Shown here: positions 1-8,249 of the stretch, piece by piece
How positions within the stretch are numbered: position 1 is the first letter of the stretch
Layout: the number at the start of each line of letters is the position of its first letter
From: Chloroflexota bacterium
Lineage (GTDB): Bacteria > Chloroflexota > Anaerolineae > Anaerolineales > Villigracilaceae
Length of the DNA stretch: 14,975 nucleotides
Direction of reading: 5' to 3'
NCBI GenBank assembly: GCA_016191985.1
Contig: JACPVB010000217.1
Coordinates: forward strand, 1 to 14,975
Position numbers and translations under genes: made by a program
The notes under the pieces: model-generated
What the model was told of the DNA's origin: nothing
The model's database searches: none
The model's input: only the letters and a program-made list of their open reading frames with translations

Positions 1-45
1 ATTATTCCATGGGTAAAGGAACAAATTGAAGTAGGAGGTATTTAG
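1..45 (+). CDS. C-terminal end of an upstream gene (partial)
   Basis: The first 14 codons of the window are open in frame 1 and read IIPWVKEQIEVGGI before a TAG stop at 43-45. The other two plus frames hit stops within the first 30 nt. The stop lies 3 nt before the ATG of the methyltransferase, and that gene's Shine-Dalgarno sequence (AGGAGG, 33-38) is embedded in these last codons. This is the spacing expected of co-transcribed genes. The fragment is too short to assign a family. Confidence 0.5.
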   Translation: MIPWVKEQIEVGGI

Positions 46-48
46 CAT

Positions 49-699
49 ATGGACGTACAGAGTATATACGCGCGGCGTTTTACGCCTGACCTTCAATTTA
101 GAGCCGAGATGTGGAAAATATTGTGCGCTGATTTTTTTCAAAAAAAGATAGAAGCAGATAGCCGTGTTTTGGAAATAGGTGCTGGATATTGTGAGTTTAT
201 AAATAATATTCAAGCTGGCAGCAAGGTTGCTGTGGATATTAATACGGATGTTAGATCTTATGCTGATCCAAATGTCGAGATTGTTGTTGGCAGCACCAGT
301 AATATGACTGCTGTGCCGGATAACTCAGTAAATGTGGTTTTTGCCAGTAATTTTTTCGAACACCTTACCAGAGATGAGATTGTGGCAACGTTTCGGGAAG
401 TGTATCGTGTTTTGGTTCCAGGCGGAAAATTCATGGTGCTACAACCTAATATCCGTTTTTGCGCCAGAGATTATTGGATGTTCTTTGACCACGTAACCCC
501 AATTGATGACCGTGCATTTGTGGAGGGACTTGAAATAAATGGATTCGAAATTATTCAGGTCATTGAACGCTTTCTTCCTTATACGACAAAAAGTCGTTTG
601 CCAAAGGCGCTTTTTCTGATTAAATTTTACTTGCATATGCCTTTTATATGGCGAATATTTGGACAGCAATCGTTTATTTTAAGCGGTAAGCCGAAATGA
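49..699 (+). CDS. Class I SAM-dependent methyltransferase
   Basis: This is a 216-residue protein of the Methyltransf_11 type. The SAM-binding glycine loop (motif I) is VLEIGAGYCEF at residues 40-50. The acidic residue that usually contacts the ribose is D63 in VAVDIN, and FASNFFEHL at 98-106 matches motif IV/post-motif with the typical EHL. VLVPGGKFMVLQP at 121-133 is the usual beta-strand segment after the fold's core. There is no signal peptide, so the enzyme should be cytosolic. The start is supported by AGGAGG about 10 nt upstream. It overlaps the next gene by 4 nt (ATGA), so it belongs to the glycan cluster and may methylate a sugar or a sugar-linked group. The substrate cannot be read from sequence. 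Base composition is clearly more AT-rich than after ~2500. Confidence 0.85.
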   Translation: MDVQSIYARRFTPDLQFRAEMWKILCADFFQKKIEADSRVLEIGAGYCEFINNIQAGSKVAVDINTDVRSYADPNVEIVVGSTSNMTAVPDNSVNVVFASNFFEHLTRDEIVATFREVYRVLVPGGKFMVLQPNIRFCARDYWMFFDHVTPIDDRAFVEGLEINGFEIIQVIERFLPYTTKSRLPKALFLIKFYLHMPFIWRIFGQQSFILSGKPK

Positions 700-1421
700 G
701 TAGTGATAAAAAGGAACATATTGATATTGTAATACCGGTTTACAACGAAGGTGAAAATATTCTGTCGCTTCTTAATGCTTTTGATCGGGAAGTAAATTCT
801 GATATTAGAATTCTGCTTTGTTATGACCACGATGATGATACTACTTTGAAAGCTTTAAAAGGGGTTCACAGTAGGTTCGAGATTATTCCTGTAAAAAATC
901 AGGGAAAATTTGCTCACGGCGCGGTTTTAACTGGGTTTCAATATAGCACAGCCCCTGCTGTGATCTCTTACATGGCAGATGACGATTATAATGCAGGAAA
1001 AATAGATAAAATGATCGACCTGTTTTGGCAGGGACGCGATATTGTGTGTGCCAGTCGTTTTATTCCCGGCGGCTCAATGGTAGGGTGTCCCTGGCCAAAA
1101 GAGTTTTTTGTCAGGGCTGTATCTTTTTCACTTTTTCATCTTGGGCGATTACCGGCTCATGACGCTACCAACGCTTTTCGTTTGTTTTCACGCCGCCTAC
1201 TGAATCAAGTTAAGATTGAATCTAATATAGGTTTTACTTATAGCCTTGAGTTATTGGCAAAGTGTCATCGCTTGGGTTTAAGGGTAGCTGAAATACCGGC
1301 TCAATGGTTTGAGCGCCTCGCGGGCTCTAGCAGGTTTCAGGTATTTTCCTGGGCGCCAGCTTATCTGAAATGGTATTTTTATATTTACGCAACCACCTAT
1401 TTTTTTAGAAGGAAACCATAG
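696..1421 (+). CDS. GT2 glycosyltransferase, dolichyl/polyprenyl-phosphate mannosyltransferase-like
   Basis: This 241-residue GT-A fold enzyme starts with the typical GT2 strand and motif IVIPVYNEGENI (residues 11-22). It has an acidic metal/nucleotide-sugar site, ADDDY, at 94-98. D156 in the segment DATNAFRLFSRR resembles the acceptor-side motif of DPM1-like enzymes, and FTYSLELLAK (180-189) fits the same family. There is no clear transmembrane anchor, though the aromatic C-terminus (YLKWYFYIYATTYFF) could associate with the membrane. Family members move a sugar from a nucleotide donor to polyprenyl phosphate or to a growing glycan. Donor and acceptor here are unknown. It is coupled by a 4-nt overlap to the methyltransferase and shares its AT-rich composition. 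Confidence 0.82.
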   Translation: MSSDKKEHIDIVIPVYNEGENILSLLNAFDREVNSDIRILLCYDHDDDTTLKALKGVHSRFEIIPVKNQGKFAHGAVLTGFQYSTAPAVISYMADDDYNAGKIDKMIDLFWQGRDIVCASRFIPGGSMVGCPWPKEFFVRAVSFSLFHLGRLPAHDATNAFRLFSRRLLNQVKIESNIGFTYSLELLAKCHRLGLRVAEIPAQWFERLAGSSRFQVFSWAPAYLKWYFYIYATTYFFRRKP

Positions 1422-1493
1422 ATGTACTTTAGGTGAAATCTGAAACTCAAGCAGTATTTGAAACCTTGTTTGCGATAAAATTCATCTTCAAAA

Positions 1494-2510
1494 TTGAACT
1501 CTATCCCCTCTTTTTTTATTTCTATCATCATTATCGCTTGGAACAGCAAACTATATTTGCATACCTGCTTTGACAGGCTTTTAAACCAAACTTTTCACGA
1601 TTTTGAAGTAATTCTTGTAGATAATGGCTCTAAAGATGGCACAGTAGAGGGATTGCGTGATAAATACCCTTCCCTTAACTTGCGCATCGTAAGTTTACCG
1701 TCAAATCATGGCTTTGCTGTCGCCAATAACATCGGCGCCCACCTCGCACGTGGGCAGTGGCTGGCTTTGCTAAATGCAGATGCTTTTCCTGAACCGGATT
1801 GGCTTGAACAACTATTAAGTGCATCTGAAAACAATCCGCGTTTTAGTTTTTTTACATCACGTCAGATTCAAGCCAATGTGCCCGATCTATTGGATGGCGC
1901 CGGCGATACCTATCACGTTAGCGGACTAGCTTGGCGACGGGACTACAATCAGCCAGTTAATGAAAATAAGGTGAATCCGCAGGAGGTCTTTAGCGCATGT
2001 GCGGCAGCCGCGTTGTATTCACGTGATGATTTTCTCAAAGTAGGTGGATTTGATGAGGATTATTTCTCGTATTTCGAAGATGTTGATTTGGGTTTTCGCT
2101 TACGTCTTGTAGGTAGACGTTGCTTATATGTTCCCCAGGCAGTGGTTCATCATATAGGGTCTGCTAGCACAGGCAAACTAAGTGATTTTGCTGTATATCA
2201 TGGTCATCGCAATTTAGTATGGACATACCTCAAGAATATGCCCCCTCCTTTATTTTGGCTATACCTTCCACTTCATTTGCTTATGAACTTGTTCTTCCTG
2301 CTTTCTTTTACGTTCAAAGGAAAAGGGAAAGCTATCTTCAAAGCCAAATGGGATGCGATCTGTCAATTATCTAGTATTTTGAAAAAAAGACGAACGGTTC
2401 AAGAAATGCGAACAACCACAGCCACAGATATCTATCGTGTCATGAGCAAAGGATTGCTTGATCCATATTTGGCATCTCGTCAAAGAAAACGCGAAGGCAA
2501 ATCACAATGA
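1494..2510 (+). CDS. GT2 glycosyltransferase, rhamnosyltransferase (WbbL)-like
   Basis: This 338-residue GT2 protein shows ISIIIIAWNS (9-18), VDNGSKDGT (42-50), the donor-site motif LNADA (93-97) and the block GGFDEDYFSYFEDVDLGFR (184-202) with the probable catalytic ED/D residues. A hydrophobic stretch at about 252-273 (LFWLYLPLHLLMNLFFLLSF) suggests membrane association near the C-terminus, as in many WbbL-like enzymes. The start is uncertain. The frame has a TAA at 1476-1478, so only TTG at 1494 or a rarer codon can begin it, and no Shine-Dalgarno sequence is visible. The 72-nt gap before it shows no promoter I can support. The gene overlaps the next GT2 by 4 nt (ATGA) and is the last clearly AT-rich gene. 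Confidence 0.83.
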   Translation: MNSIPSFFISIIIIAWNSKLYLHTCFDRLLNQTFHDFEVILVDNGSKDGTVEGLRDKYPSLNLRIVSLPSNHGFAVANNIGAHLARGQWLALLNADAFPEPDWLEQLLSASENNPRFSFFTSRQIQANVPDLLDGAGDTYHVSGLAWRRDYNQPVNENKVNPQEVFSACAAAALYSRDDFLKVGGFDEDYFSYFEDVDLGFRLRLVGRRCLYVPQAVVHHIGSASTGKLSDFAVYHGHRNLVWTYLKNMPPPLFWLYLPLHLLMNLFFLLSFTFKGKGKAIFKAKWDAICQLSSILKKRRTVQEMRTTTATDIYRVMSKGLLDPYLASRQRKREGKSQ

Positions 2511-3403
2511 AAGACCTCGGCATTTGCATTGTCACCCGCGGCTCGAAGGAAATGATCGTGGATTGTCTCGCTTCGTTGTTTGAACAGACCCAGGGACTTG
2601 AGCTGGATGTCGTTGTGGTGGATAACGACTCACAGGACGGCACCGTGGATGAAATCCGCCGCAACTTCCCAACCGTAAAACTGATTCTCAACGAGGAAAA
2701 TTTCGGCTATTCCCGGGCGGTGAATCAGGGCTTGCGGATTCTCGATGCAACGTATTATGTCCTCCTTAATCCAGATGCGATTCTTCTGGACCGCGCCCTG
2801 CCGCGCCTGATCCAATTCATGCAGGAAAATCCCCAGGCTGGAATTTGTGTTCCAAAAGTCTTGAACAATGATGGCACGCTGCAATATCAATGTCGCCGTG
2901 GAGAAGCCCGTCCCTGGGAGGTCTTCTCCTATTTTCTGGGTCTGGCGCGGCTTTTTCCAAATGACCGGCGTTTTACGGGCTATCTGCTAAATCATATTGA
3001 TAACGACCAGATCAACGAAGTCAAAGCGGTTTCCGGTTCCTGTATGATGATCCGCCGCACGGTCGTTGACCAGATTGGTTATCTGGATGAGCGCTACTTT
3101 GCCTATCAGGAAGACACGGATTATTGTTTTCATGCCCGCCAGGCAGGTTGGAAAGTCTATTACGTTCCAACCGCCCGGGTCATCCATCATGGCGGGCGGG
3201 GAGGGTCGGGCATCAGCCCATATTTCGGGGTATACCAGTGGCACCGCTCGTACTATCTGTATTATCGTAAAAACCTGGCAAGCGATTACCCGTTTTGGTT
3301 CCATCCATTGTATTATTTTGTGATGCTGGCAAAAATGACCTTGAACCTGATCGGGGTGTTTTTCAGCCGCGACAAAATCGTAGGAACCCGCAAGCCCGCA
3401 TGA
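2507..3403 (+). CDS. GT2 glycosyltransferase, rhamnosyltransferase-like
   Basis: This 298-residue GT2 enzyme is similar in layout to the preceding one. It has GICIVTRGSKEMI at the N-terminus, VVVDNDSQDGTVDEI (36-50), NFGYSRAVNQG (65-75), the donor-site motif LLNPDA (86-91) and the block YLDERYFAYQEDTDYCFHAR (192-211) with the catalytic-type ED. A hydrophobic segment at about 262-285 may contact the membrane. It probably adds a deoxyhexose or hexose to a lipid-linked or surface glycan; the donor is not readable. Its ATG overlaps the previous stop by 4 nt, so the two are translationally coupled. Its composition is much closer to the rest of the window than to the genes before it. Confidence 0.85.
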   Translation: MKDLGICIVTRGSKEMIVDCLASLFEQTQGLELDVVVVDNDSQDGTVDEIRRNFPTVKLILNEENFGYSRAVNQGLRILDATYYVLLNPDAILLDRALPRLIQFMQENPQAGICVPKVLNNDGTLQYQCRRGEARPWEVFSYFLGLARLFPNDRRFTGYLLNHIDNDQINEVKAVSGSCMMIRRTVVDQIGYLDERYFAYQEDTDYCFHARQAGWKVYYVPTARVIHHGGRGGSGISPYFGVYQWHRSYYLYYRKNLASDYPFWFHPLYYFVMLAKMTLNLIGVFFSRDKIVGTRKPA

Positions 3404-3515
3404 TCCAACGGAAATAAGGGCGGTTTTCATTTCCCTAACCAGGCGGGATTTCCGAACGTGCAAATTCTGATAAACTATCATCCTTGATTTACAATTCAAT
3501 CGTAGAACGGTTTTC

Positions 3516-4574
3516 ATGGATAGCCCATTTTTTTTCCTCATCATCAGCTTTCTTGCCAGCATCGGTTTGGGATATCCTTCCGCATACCTGGCAAAACGCC
3601 TCAATATCATGGATGTGCCCGGGTCTGCGCCGCATAAAAAGCACGCCCGGCCCACACCGCTGGCGGGCGGCATTCTTTTAACGATCACGCTTGTCATTGT
3701 GGTGATTGTTTTTCGCCAATGGCTTACCCGTGAAATTCTTACAGTGTTTGCGGGAGCCTCGGTGGTTTTTCTCTTTGGCTTATGGGATGATTACAAGGGA
3801 CTATCCGCCCGGCCCAAGCTGGTCGGACAGTTAACGGCCTCCGCCATCTTGATATTTTTTGGGGTTCAAGTCCATTTTATGACCGTATTATCGGATGCCG
3901 GGGTTATATCCCTTACGGTCGCCAGGCTGTTGAATATCCTCATTACCTTGTTTTGGGTGATCGGAATTACCAATGCTGTAAATATGATAGACAGCATGGA
4001 TGGGATCGTGGCCGGGCTGGGGATGATTGCGTTTGCCTTCTTCTTTGGAGCCACAGAATTGGCGCATCAAACCGCGCTGACAGTTTGGTCTGCCGCACTA
4101 TTGGGCATCAGCGCAGGGTTATATTTTTGGAATAAAATCGCGGGCCGCTTTTTCATTGGCGACTCAGGCACACAAACGCTGGGTTTTTTGCTCGCCTCTT
4201 TTGGCATCATGTATAATCCTTTAAACCGCAACCCCGAATCTTCATGGATTGTCCCCATTATGCTGCTGGGCATCCCAATTTTTGATACAACGCTTGTGGT
4301 GTTATCCCGCATTAAAAGAAAACAGGCGGTGGGCAGCGGCAGGCGCGACCATACCTATCACCGCCTGATTGCCCTGGGCTTTTCTCCGGGGCTGGCTGTA
4401 TCCATAACTCATCTGACGGCTTTTGTGATCAGTTGCCTGGCTTTCCTGAGTCTCTATCTTTCTCCATTTGTTGCCATGTTATTTTTTGTGCTGACCATAC
4501 TCTGTGGGATCATGGCATTGCTATGGCTGGAGCGGAAGCCAACCCTGGATGACCAGCCTGAAGGAAAAAAATAG
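3516..4574 (+). CDS. Polyprenyl-phosphate sugar-1-phosphate transferase (WecA/TagO/MraY family)
   Basis: This 352-residue protein has about ten hydrophobic helices. It carries the family's cytosolic signature motifs in order: GLWDDYKGLSARPKLVGQ with D91-D92, NAVNMIDSMDG (153-163) with conserved N156, D159 and D162, FIGDSGTQ (213-220), and RRDHTYHR (276-283), the HxxH-like loop that separates WecA/TagO-type enzymes from MraY. The reaction transfers a sugar-1-phosphate from a UDP-sugar to undecaprenyl phosphate at the inner face of the membrane, which starts a lipid-linked glycan. The sugar (GlcNAc or another) cannot be told. The ATG at 3516 has only a poor Shine-Dalgarno sequence, and a 112-nt gap separates it from the GT2 gene. 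It shares one nucleotide with the next start. Confidence 0.92.
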   Translation: MDSPFFFLIISFLASIGLGYPSAYLAKRLNIMDVPGSAPHKKHARPTPLAGGILLTITLVIVVIVFRQWLTREILTVFAGASVVFLFGLWDDYKGLSARPKLVGQLTASAILIFFGVQVHFMTVLSDAGVISLTVARLLNILITLFWVIGITNAVNMIDSMDGIVAGLGMIAFAFFFGATELAHQTALTVWSAALLGISAGLYFWNKIAGRFFIGDSGTQTLGFLLASFGIMYNPLNRNPESSWIVPIMLLGIPIFDTTLVVLSRIKRKQAVGSGRRDHTYHRLIALGFSPGLAVSITHLTAFVISCLAFLSLYLSPFVAMLFFVLTILCGIMALLWLERKPTLDDQPEGKK

Positions 4575-7153
4575 TGCATAAATTTTTCGAATTTGGCAGG
4601 CCGCATAAAATACCGGTCTTTTACACTGCCTTTGTGACGCTTGGGGCATTCGTTTCGCTTTTATCAATCCTTCGATCACCATCAGAGTCGGGCAACGCCT
4701 TCTTTTTGGGGTATTCCCTCGAAAAAACCCTGCTGAGTGCGGGGCTTCTTTTATCGCTGTTGCTGCTCATCACGTTGACCTTGAGACTGATCCGCCAGCC
4801 CGAATGGTCCCGTCAGTTGTGGGAGGCGGTGATTAACAATCAGACTCTGGGCGCGATATTATTATGGGTTTCTATTGCGGTATTTTTGACATGTTGGATA
4901 GTTTTATTTCTGCCTCCCTACCGCCTTGCGGGTGTGGCGGGATATGTCGCCCAGTTGGAGTCTGTTATCGTCTGGCTGGCAACTGTCAGCGCGGCCACGA
5001 TGCTCATGGTCCTGTTTGGGCGTGGAAAAGAATCCCTCGCTTCTGTCATCCTGAAAAATAAAACGGCGGTCTGGGCGGGGACGATTGCTCTGGCATTGTT
5101 CATTATCGCTGGTGGGTTTGTAATTCTCACAGGCGTCGGGTTTAGAAATCCTGAAGACTATTGGTATGCCTCCGGTGTGCCGCTGTTGGGATTGCAAATT
5201 CTTTTTGCGCTGATTTTGGGCGCGTTTTTTTTGTGGCTGGAACCCAGATTGGGCGCGAAGTCATCGAAAAAAATTGACGCGTTAATTTTCCTTGGTATTT
5301 GGGCTGTGACTGCATGGCTGTGGGCGCGCGAACCCATTCGTCCGAATTTTTTTATGCCCGATACGGCTGATAATTTAATGTATCCGTATTCGGATAGCGC
5401 CACGTTTGATATCGGCAGCCAGTTTGCATTGATCGGACAGGGTCTCTTTAATGGACAATATTTTGACCGCGCGCTTTATAGCGCCTTTCTGACATATCTG
5501 CATATTTTGTTCGGACAGGACACGATGCAGATTTTGACCATGCAAGCCATCGTGTTTGCGGTCTTTCCCGCGATCATTTACCTGCTGGGCAGGGAGTTGC
5601 ACAGCCGTGCCTTGGGTGTTTCGGCTGGTGTATTGATGTTATTGCGCGGCTTGAATTCGCTTGTGTCTGCCACATGGATGGACCTTGCCAGCCCCAAAAT
5701 GATCCTGACAGATTTCGCCGCGACAATTGGGATTGCCCTTTTTATATTGGTATTTTTGAAATGGTTCAAAGACCCGTCAAAGCGACATCTTGCGGTGTGG
5801 GCAGGCGGTGTGCTGGGGCTCACGATTATGATTCGGACGAATGTGCTTCTCCTGCTTCCGGTCTTATTCGTTTATATATGGATCGTTTTGCGTCCGCGCT
5901 GGAATTACCTGGCCATCGGCTCTTTACTGTTGATTTTTGGAATGCTGACCGCCACCACACCCTGGGATTTGAGGAATCTTCAAAACGGCACTCCCATGTT
6001 TTATGTGTACTATTTCCGCATTCAGGAAGTGTTACGCGCCCGTTATGGTGTGCAGGAGGATACGTATCACCCGGTAACTCCTTCTGTTGTTCAGGCATCC
6101 CAGACTCAATTTGAGGTCAGGGATATTGCACGGCAGAGAGCCGCGCTACCGCCCTTGCAGAAAGAATATTGCGACAATCAACTGTGCAAGATCGTAAATC
6201 ACTTTTCCCACAACTTCATCACCTCGCTTCTTTTTTTACCCTCCTCTTTTACGCTCGATGATTTGTGGAACACGATAAAGTTGGGCGCGCCCTATTGGAA
6301 TAAAGGCTGGGTGGGGGACGGGCTTGGTTTTGGCGAAGGCGCTTTCCTCTTCCTGAACCTGTCGTTGATTTCACTGGGATTCGGAATGATGTGGGAACAC
6401 AACAAGGCCGCATCCTTGATCCCTGTGATTATTTTCCTGGTTTATATTTTTTCCAATGCGCTGGCATTCACTTCCGGTGGACGTTACATCGTGCCTGTGG
6501 ATTGGATTATTTGTGTTTACTACGTGGCTGGCCTGTTACAACTGACAAAATGGTTCCTGCATTATGCGGGAACTGTTCCCATGTTTGAGAGCGCTTCTTC
6601 TGAAATTTATTTAGAACCCCCTGTGAGCTACCCCAGAATCTTCGCCTCTTTTGTACTGATCTTCATGCTGGGTTCGTTGATTCCGATTGCCGAGCTGCCC
6701 TTTGAAAAACGCTACCAGACTGTTTCAGCGGATGAGACGCTTGCCATACTGGAGCAAAAGGGGATGTTTGAGCAGGCCAACTTTAGCAGGGAAGACCTCG
6801 CTGAATTTTTAAAAAATCCCCGAGCCGAAATACTTGTCGGCAGGACGTTGTACCCGCGATATTATCATAGTGGAGAGGGGGAACTTGACAGGCACTATCC
6901 CTATGTGCGGCTTGAGTACCCGCGCTTGGTGTTTATTGCCATCGGCCCGTTTGGCAGGCAGAATGTGATTATCCCCGGCTATAACCTCAACATCGACCTG
7001 CACACTGCGGATGTGGTTGTGGTTGGGTGTAAAGCTGAGCAAAACATTGATGGGCTGGCTGTCTTTGTATTAACTGAACCGGCCTTCGTCTATTTGCGTA
7101 CGCCCGGGTCAGAATTGATCTGTCCGTTGCAAACGCCTATAGTACAGCCATAA
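4574..7153 (+). CDS. Large polytopic membrane protein, GT-C (PMT/ArnT)-like glycosyltransferase candidate
   Basis: This 859-residue protein starts at a GTG that shares its G with the preceding TAG; AAGGA lies about 9 nt upstream. About seven N-terminal membrane segments (near 14-32, 51-72, 93-113, 130-147, 167-187, 202-221, 235-251) come before a probably external loop with PNFFMPDTADNLMYPYSDSA (257-276) and further acidic residues. More helices follow (about 317-338, 379-396, 406-461). Then there is a soluble stretch around 480-585 with two close cysteines (C533, C538), four more helices (about 589-706), and a soluble C-terminal domain of about 150 residues. GT-C enzymes use polyprenyl-phosphate sugars on the outer face, with an acidic residue in an external loop; D275 or D279 are candidates. 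The fold assignment is inference. The N-terminal seven-helix part looks like an addition to a standard PMT_2 core. Confidence 0.65.
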   Translation: MHKFFEFGRPHKIPVFYTAFVTLGAFVSLLSILRSPSESGNAFFLGYSLEKTLLSAGLLLSLLLLITLTLRLIRQPEWSRQLWEAVINNQTLGAILLWVSIAVFLTCWIVLFLPPYRLAGVAGYVAQLESVIVWLATVSAATMLMVLFGRGKESLASVILKNKTAVWAGTIALALFIIAGGFVILTGVGFRNPEDYWYASGVPLLGLQILFALILGAFFLWLEPRLGAKSSKKIDALIFLGIWAVTAWLWAREPIRPNFFMPDTADNLMYPYSDSATFDIGSQFALIGQGLFNGQYFDRALYSAFLTYLHILFGQDTMQILTMQAIVFAVFPAIIYLLGRELHSRALGVSAGVLMLLRGLNSLVSATWMDLASPKMILTDFAATIGIALFILVFLKWFKDPSKRHLAVWAGGVLGLTIMIRTNVLLLLPVLFVYIWIVLRPRWNYLAIGSLLLIFGMLTATTPWDLRNLQNGTPMFYVYYFRIQEVLRARYGVQEDTYHPVTPSVVQASQTQFEVRDIARQRAALPPLQKEYCDNQLCKIVNHFSHNFITSLLFLPSSFTLDDLWNTIKLGAPYWNKGWVGDGLGFGEGAFLFLNLSLISLGFGMMWEHNKAASLIPVIIFLVYIFSNALAFTSGGRYIVPVDWIICVYYVAGLLQLTKWFLHYAGTVPMFESASSEIYLEPPVSYPRIFASFVLIFMLGSLIPIAELPFEKRYQTVSADETLAILEQKGMFEQANFSREDLAEFLKNPRAEILVGRTLYPRYYHSGEGELDRHYPYVRLEYPRLVFIAIGPFGRQNVIIPGYNLNIDLHTADVVVVGCKAEQNIDGLAVFVLTEPAFVYLRTPGSELICPLQTPIVQP

Positions 7154-8249
7154 TCGATTCCCAGGTTTCAAAATAACCTACATGCGCCTGCTCAAAGGCA
7201 AATGCCTTCGCGGGGTTTCCTGAAGTCAACCCAATGGTGCGGATGGATACGTCAAATCCCGCGTTCTGCAAAATCTCTCCCGCCGCGCGGACGGAACGAA
7301 TGCCTCCCATCGTATCTTCCACAACGACCAGCTCAAATGATTTCGGCAATTTACCGAACCTCCCATTCAACTTGCCAGTTTCATGCCAGTGATTGGCCGC
7401 TTGCAGGGCAGGCCATTCTTCGCCCGTCCATGCCGCGAGCGTTCCAGCCAAAGCCTGCACCGGGGATGGCTTCACCAGGGTTGCGGGATCCAATCGATAT
7501 TTCGACGCAAGATACTCCAGCTTCCCAAATGCGATTAATGGGATGTTTTTCATGTTGACCAGTTCCAACGCAAGCTCCGCCTCAGGGGCATAGCCGACAA
7601 TTGATTCTGCAACCTCACATGGCGGCCCCGACGGCCTTGCCGTGAACGCCGCAAGATGATGATCCTCGTGAAAAAGTTTTTTTTGCACACCCTCAGTGAT
7701 GTTGGATGAATCATATTTCAGCAAAAGTGACTCGGTCTCGAATTCCGCTGGCAGATGGTACGTCTCTTCAAAATATTTATTGCCGAGCGTGAAATGTTGA
7801 AACGTCCGCATCGGATGAGACTTGTGGACGTTCCGTGTCTCGGTCAGTAGATTTCTCCGTAACACTTCGGGGATGGCTGAAAAACATCCCGCGTGAAACG
7901 CCGTCTCAGCAGGGTATTGCCCTGCCACAAGCACAAACTCAGGGACGGACAACTGTTGTGGCGCATCCACCTTGCTTTGATATTGAATTTCGTTTGCGGC
8001 AGCGGATACATCGTCGGGGAGATTCGGCATGGGTTGTCGAAGCAGGATCGAGTTCCAGTAAGAAGCGATAATCAGCGGCGACATATCCCACTCGCTGGAG
8101 ATTCCACGCTTTTCCAGTTCGGTTAATAATTCTTCTCGAATCTCAAAGCCAGGATCAATAAAACGATGAACTGCCGCACGCAGCGCGGCGCGGTACCCGC
8201 CAGGTTGGACGAGCACGCCATCAATATCCAGCAAAATGATTTTGGTCAT
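7137..8249 (-). CDS. HAD-superfamily hydrolase with large cap; candidate histidinol-phosphate phosphatase
   Basis: This 370-residue protein has the four HAD motifs in order: LLDIDGVLV with nucleophile D8 and acid/base D10; AAFTARPSG with T203; LVKPSP with K260; and VVVEDTMGG with E311-D312. About 180 residues separate motifs I and II, so the cap is of C1 type and far larger than in common phosphatases. Its ATG overlaps the hisE stop by 4 nt (ATGA), which makes it the last gene of the his run. Histidine synthesis needs a histidinol-phosphate phosphatase. The HisB here has only the dehydratase, and no PHP or IMPase-type enzyme is in the window, so this protein is a reasonable candidate. That role is inference; a housekeeping phosphatase of other specificity is equally compatible with the motifs. 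Its 3' end overlaps the convergent membrane protein gene by 17 nt. Confidence 0.8.
   Translation of the reverse strand: MTKIILLDIDGVLVQPGGYRAALRAAVHRFIDPGFEIREELLTELEKRGISSEWDMSPLIIASYWNSILLRQPMPNLPDDVSAAANEIQYQSKVDAPQQLSVPEFVLVAGQYPAETAFHAGCFSAIPEVLRRNLLTETRNVHKSHPMRTFQHFTLGNKYFEETYHLPAEFETESLLLKYDSSNITEGVQKKLFHEDHHLAAFTARPSGPPCEVAESIVGYAPEAELALELVNMKNIPLIAFGKLEYLASKYRLDPATLVKPSPVQALAGTLAAWTGEEWPALQAANHWHETGKLNGRFGKLPKSFELVVVEDTMGGIRSVRAAGEILQNAGFDVSIRTIGLTSGNPAKAFAFEQAHVGYFETWESIMAVL

Noticed and set aside
3404..3515. Terminator from the CGGAAAT (3409) / ATTTCCG (3449) repeat in the gap before the WecA-like gene
   Set aside because: The arms are 7 bp, far apart and AT-rich, and no T-tract follows. 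I see no supported promoter or terminator in this gap.
2987..3697. 236-residue minus-strand reading frame
   Set aside because: It runs antisense to GT2 and WecA-like genes with clear motifs, and its own sequence has no recognisable domain.
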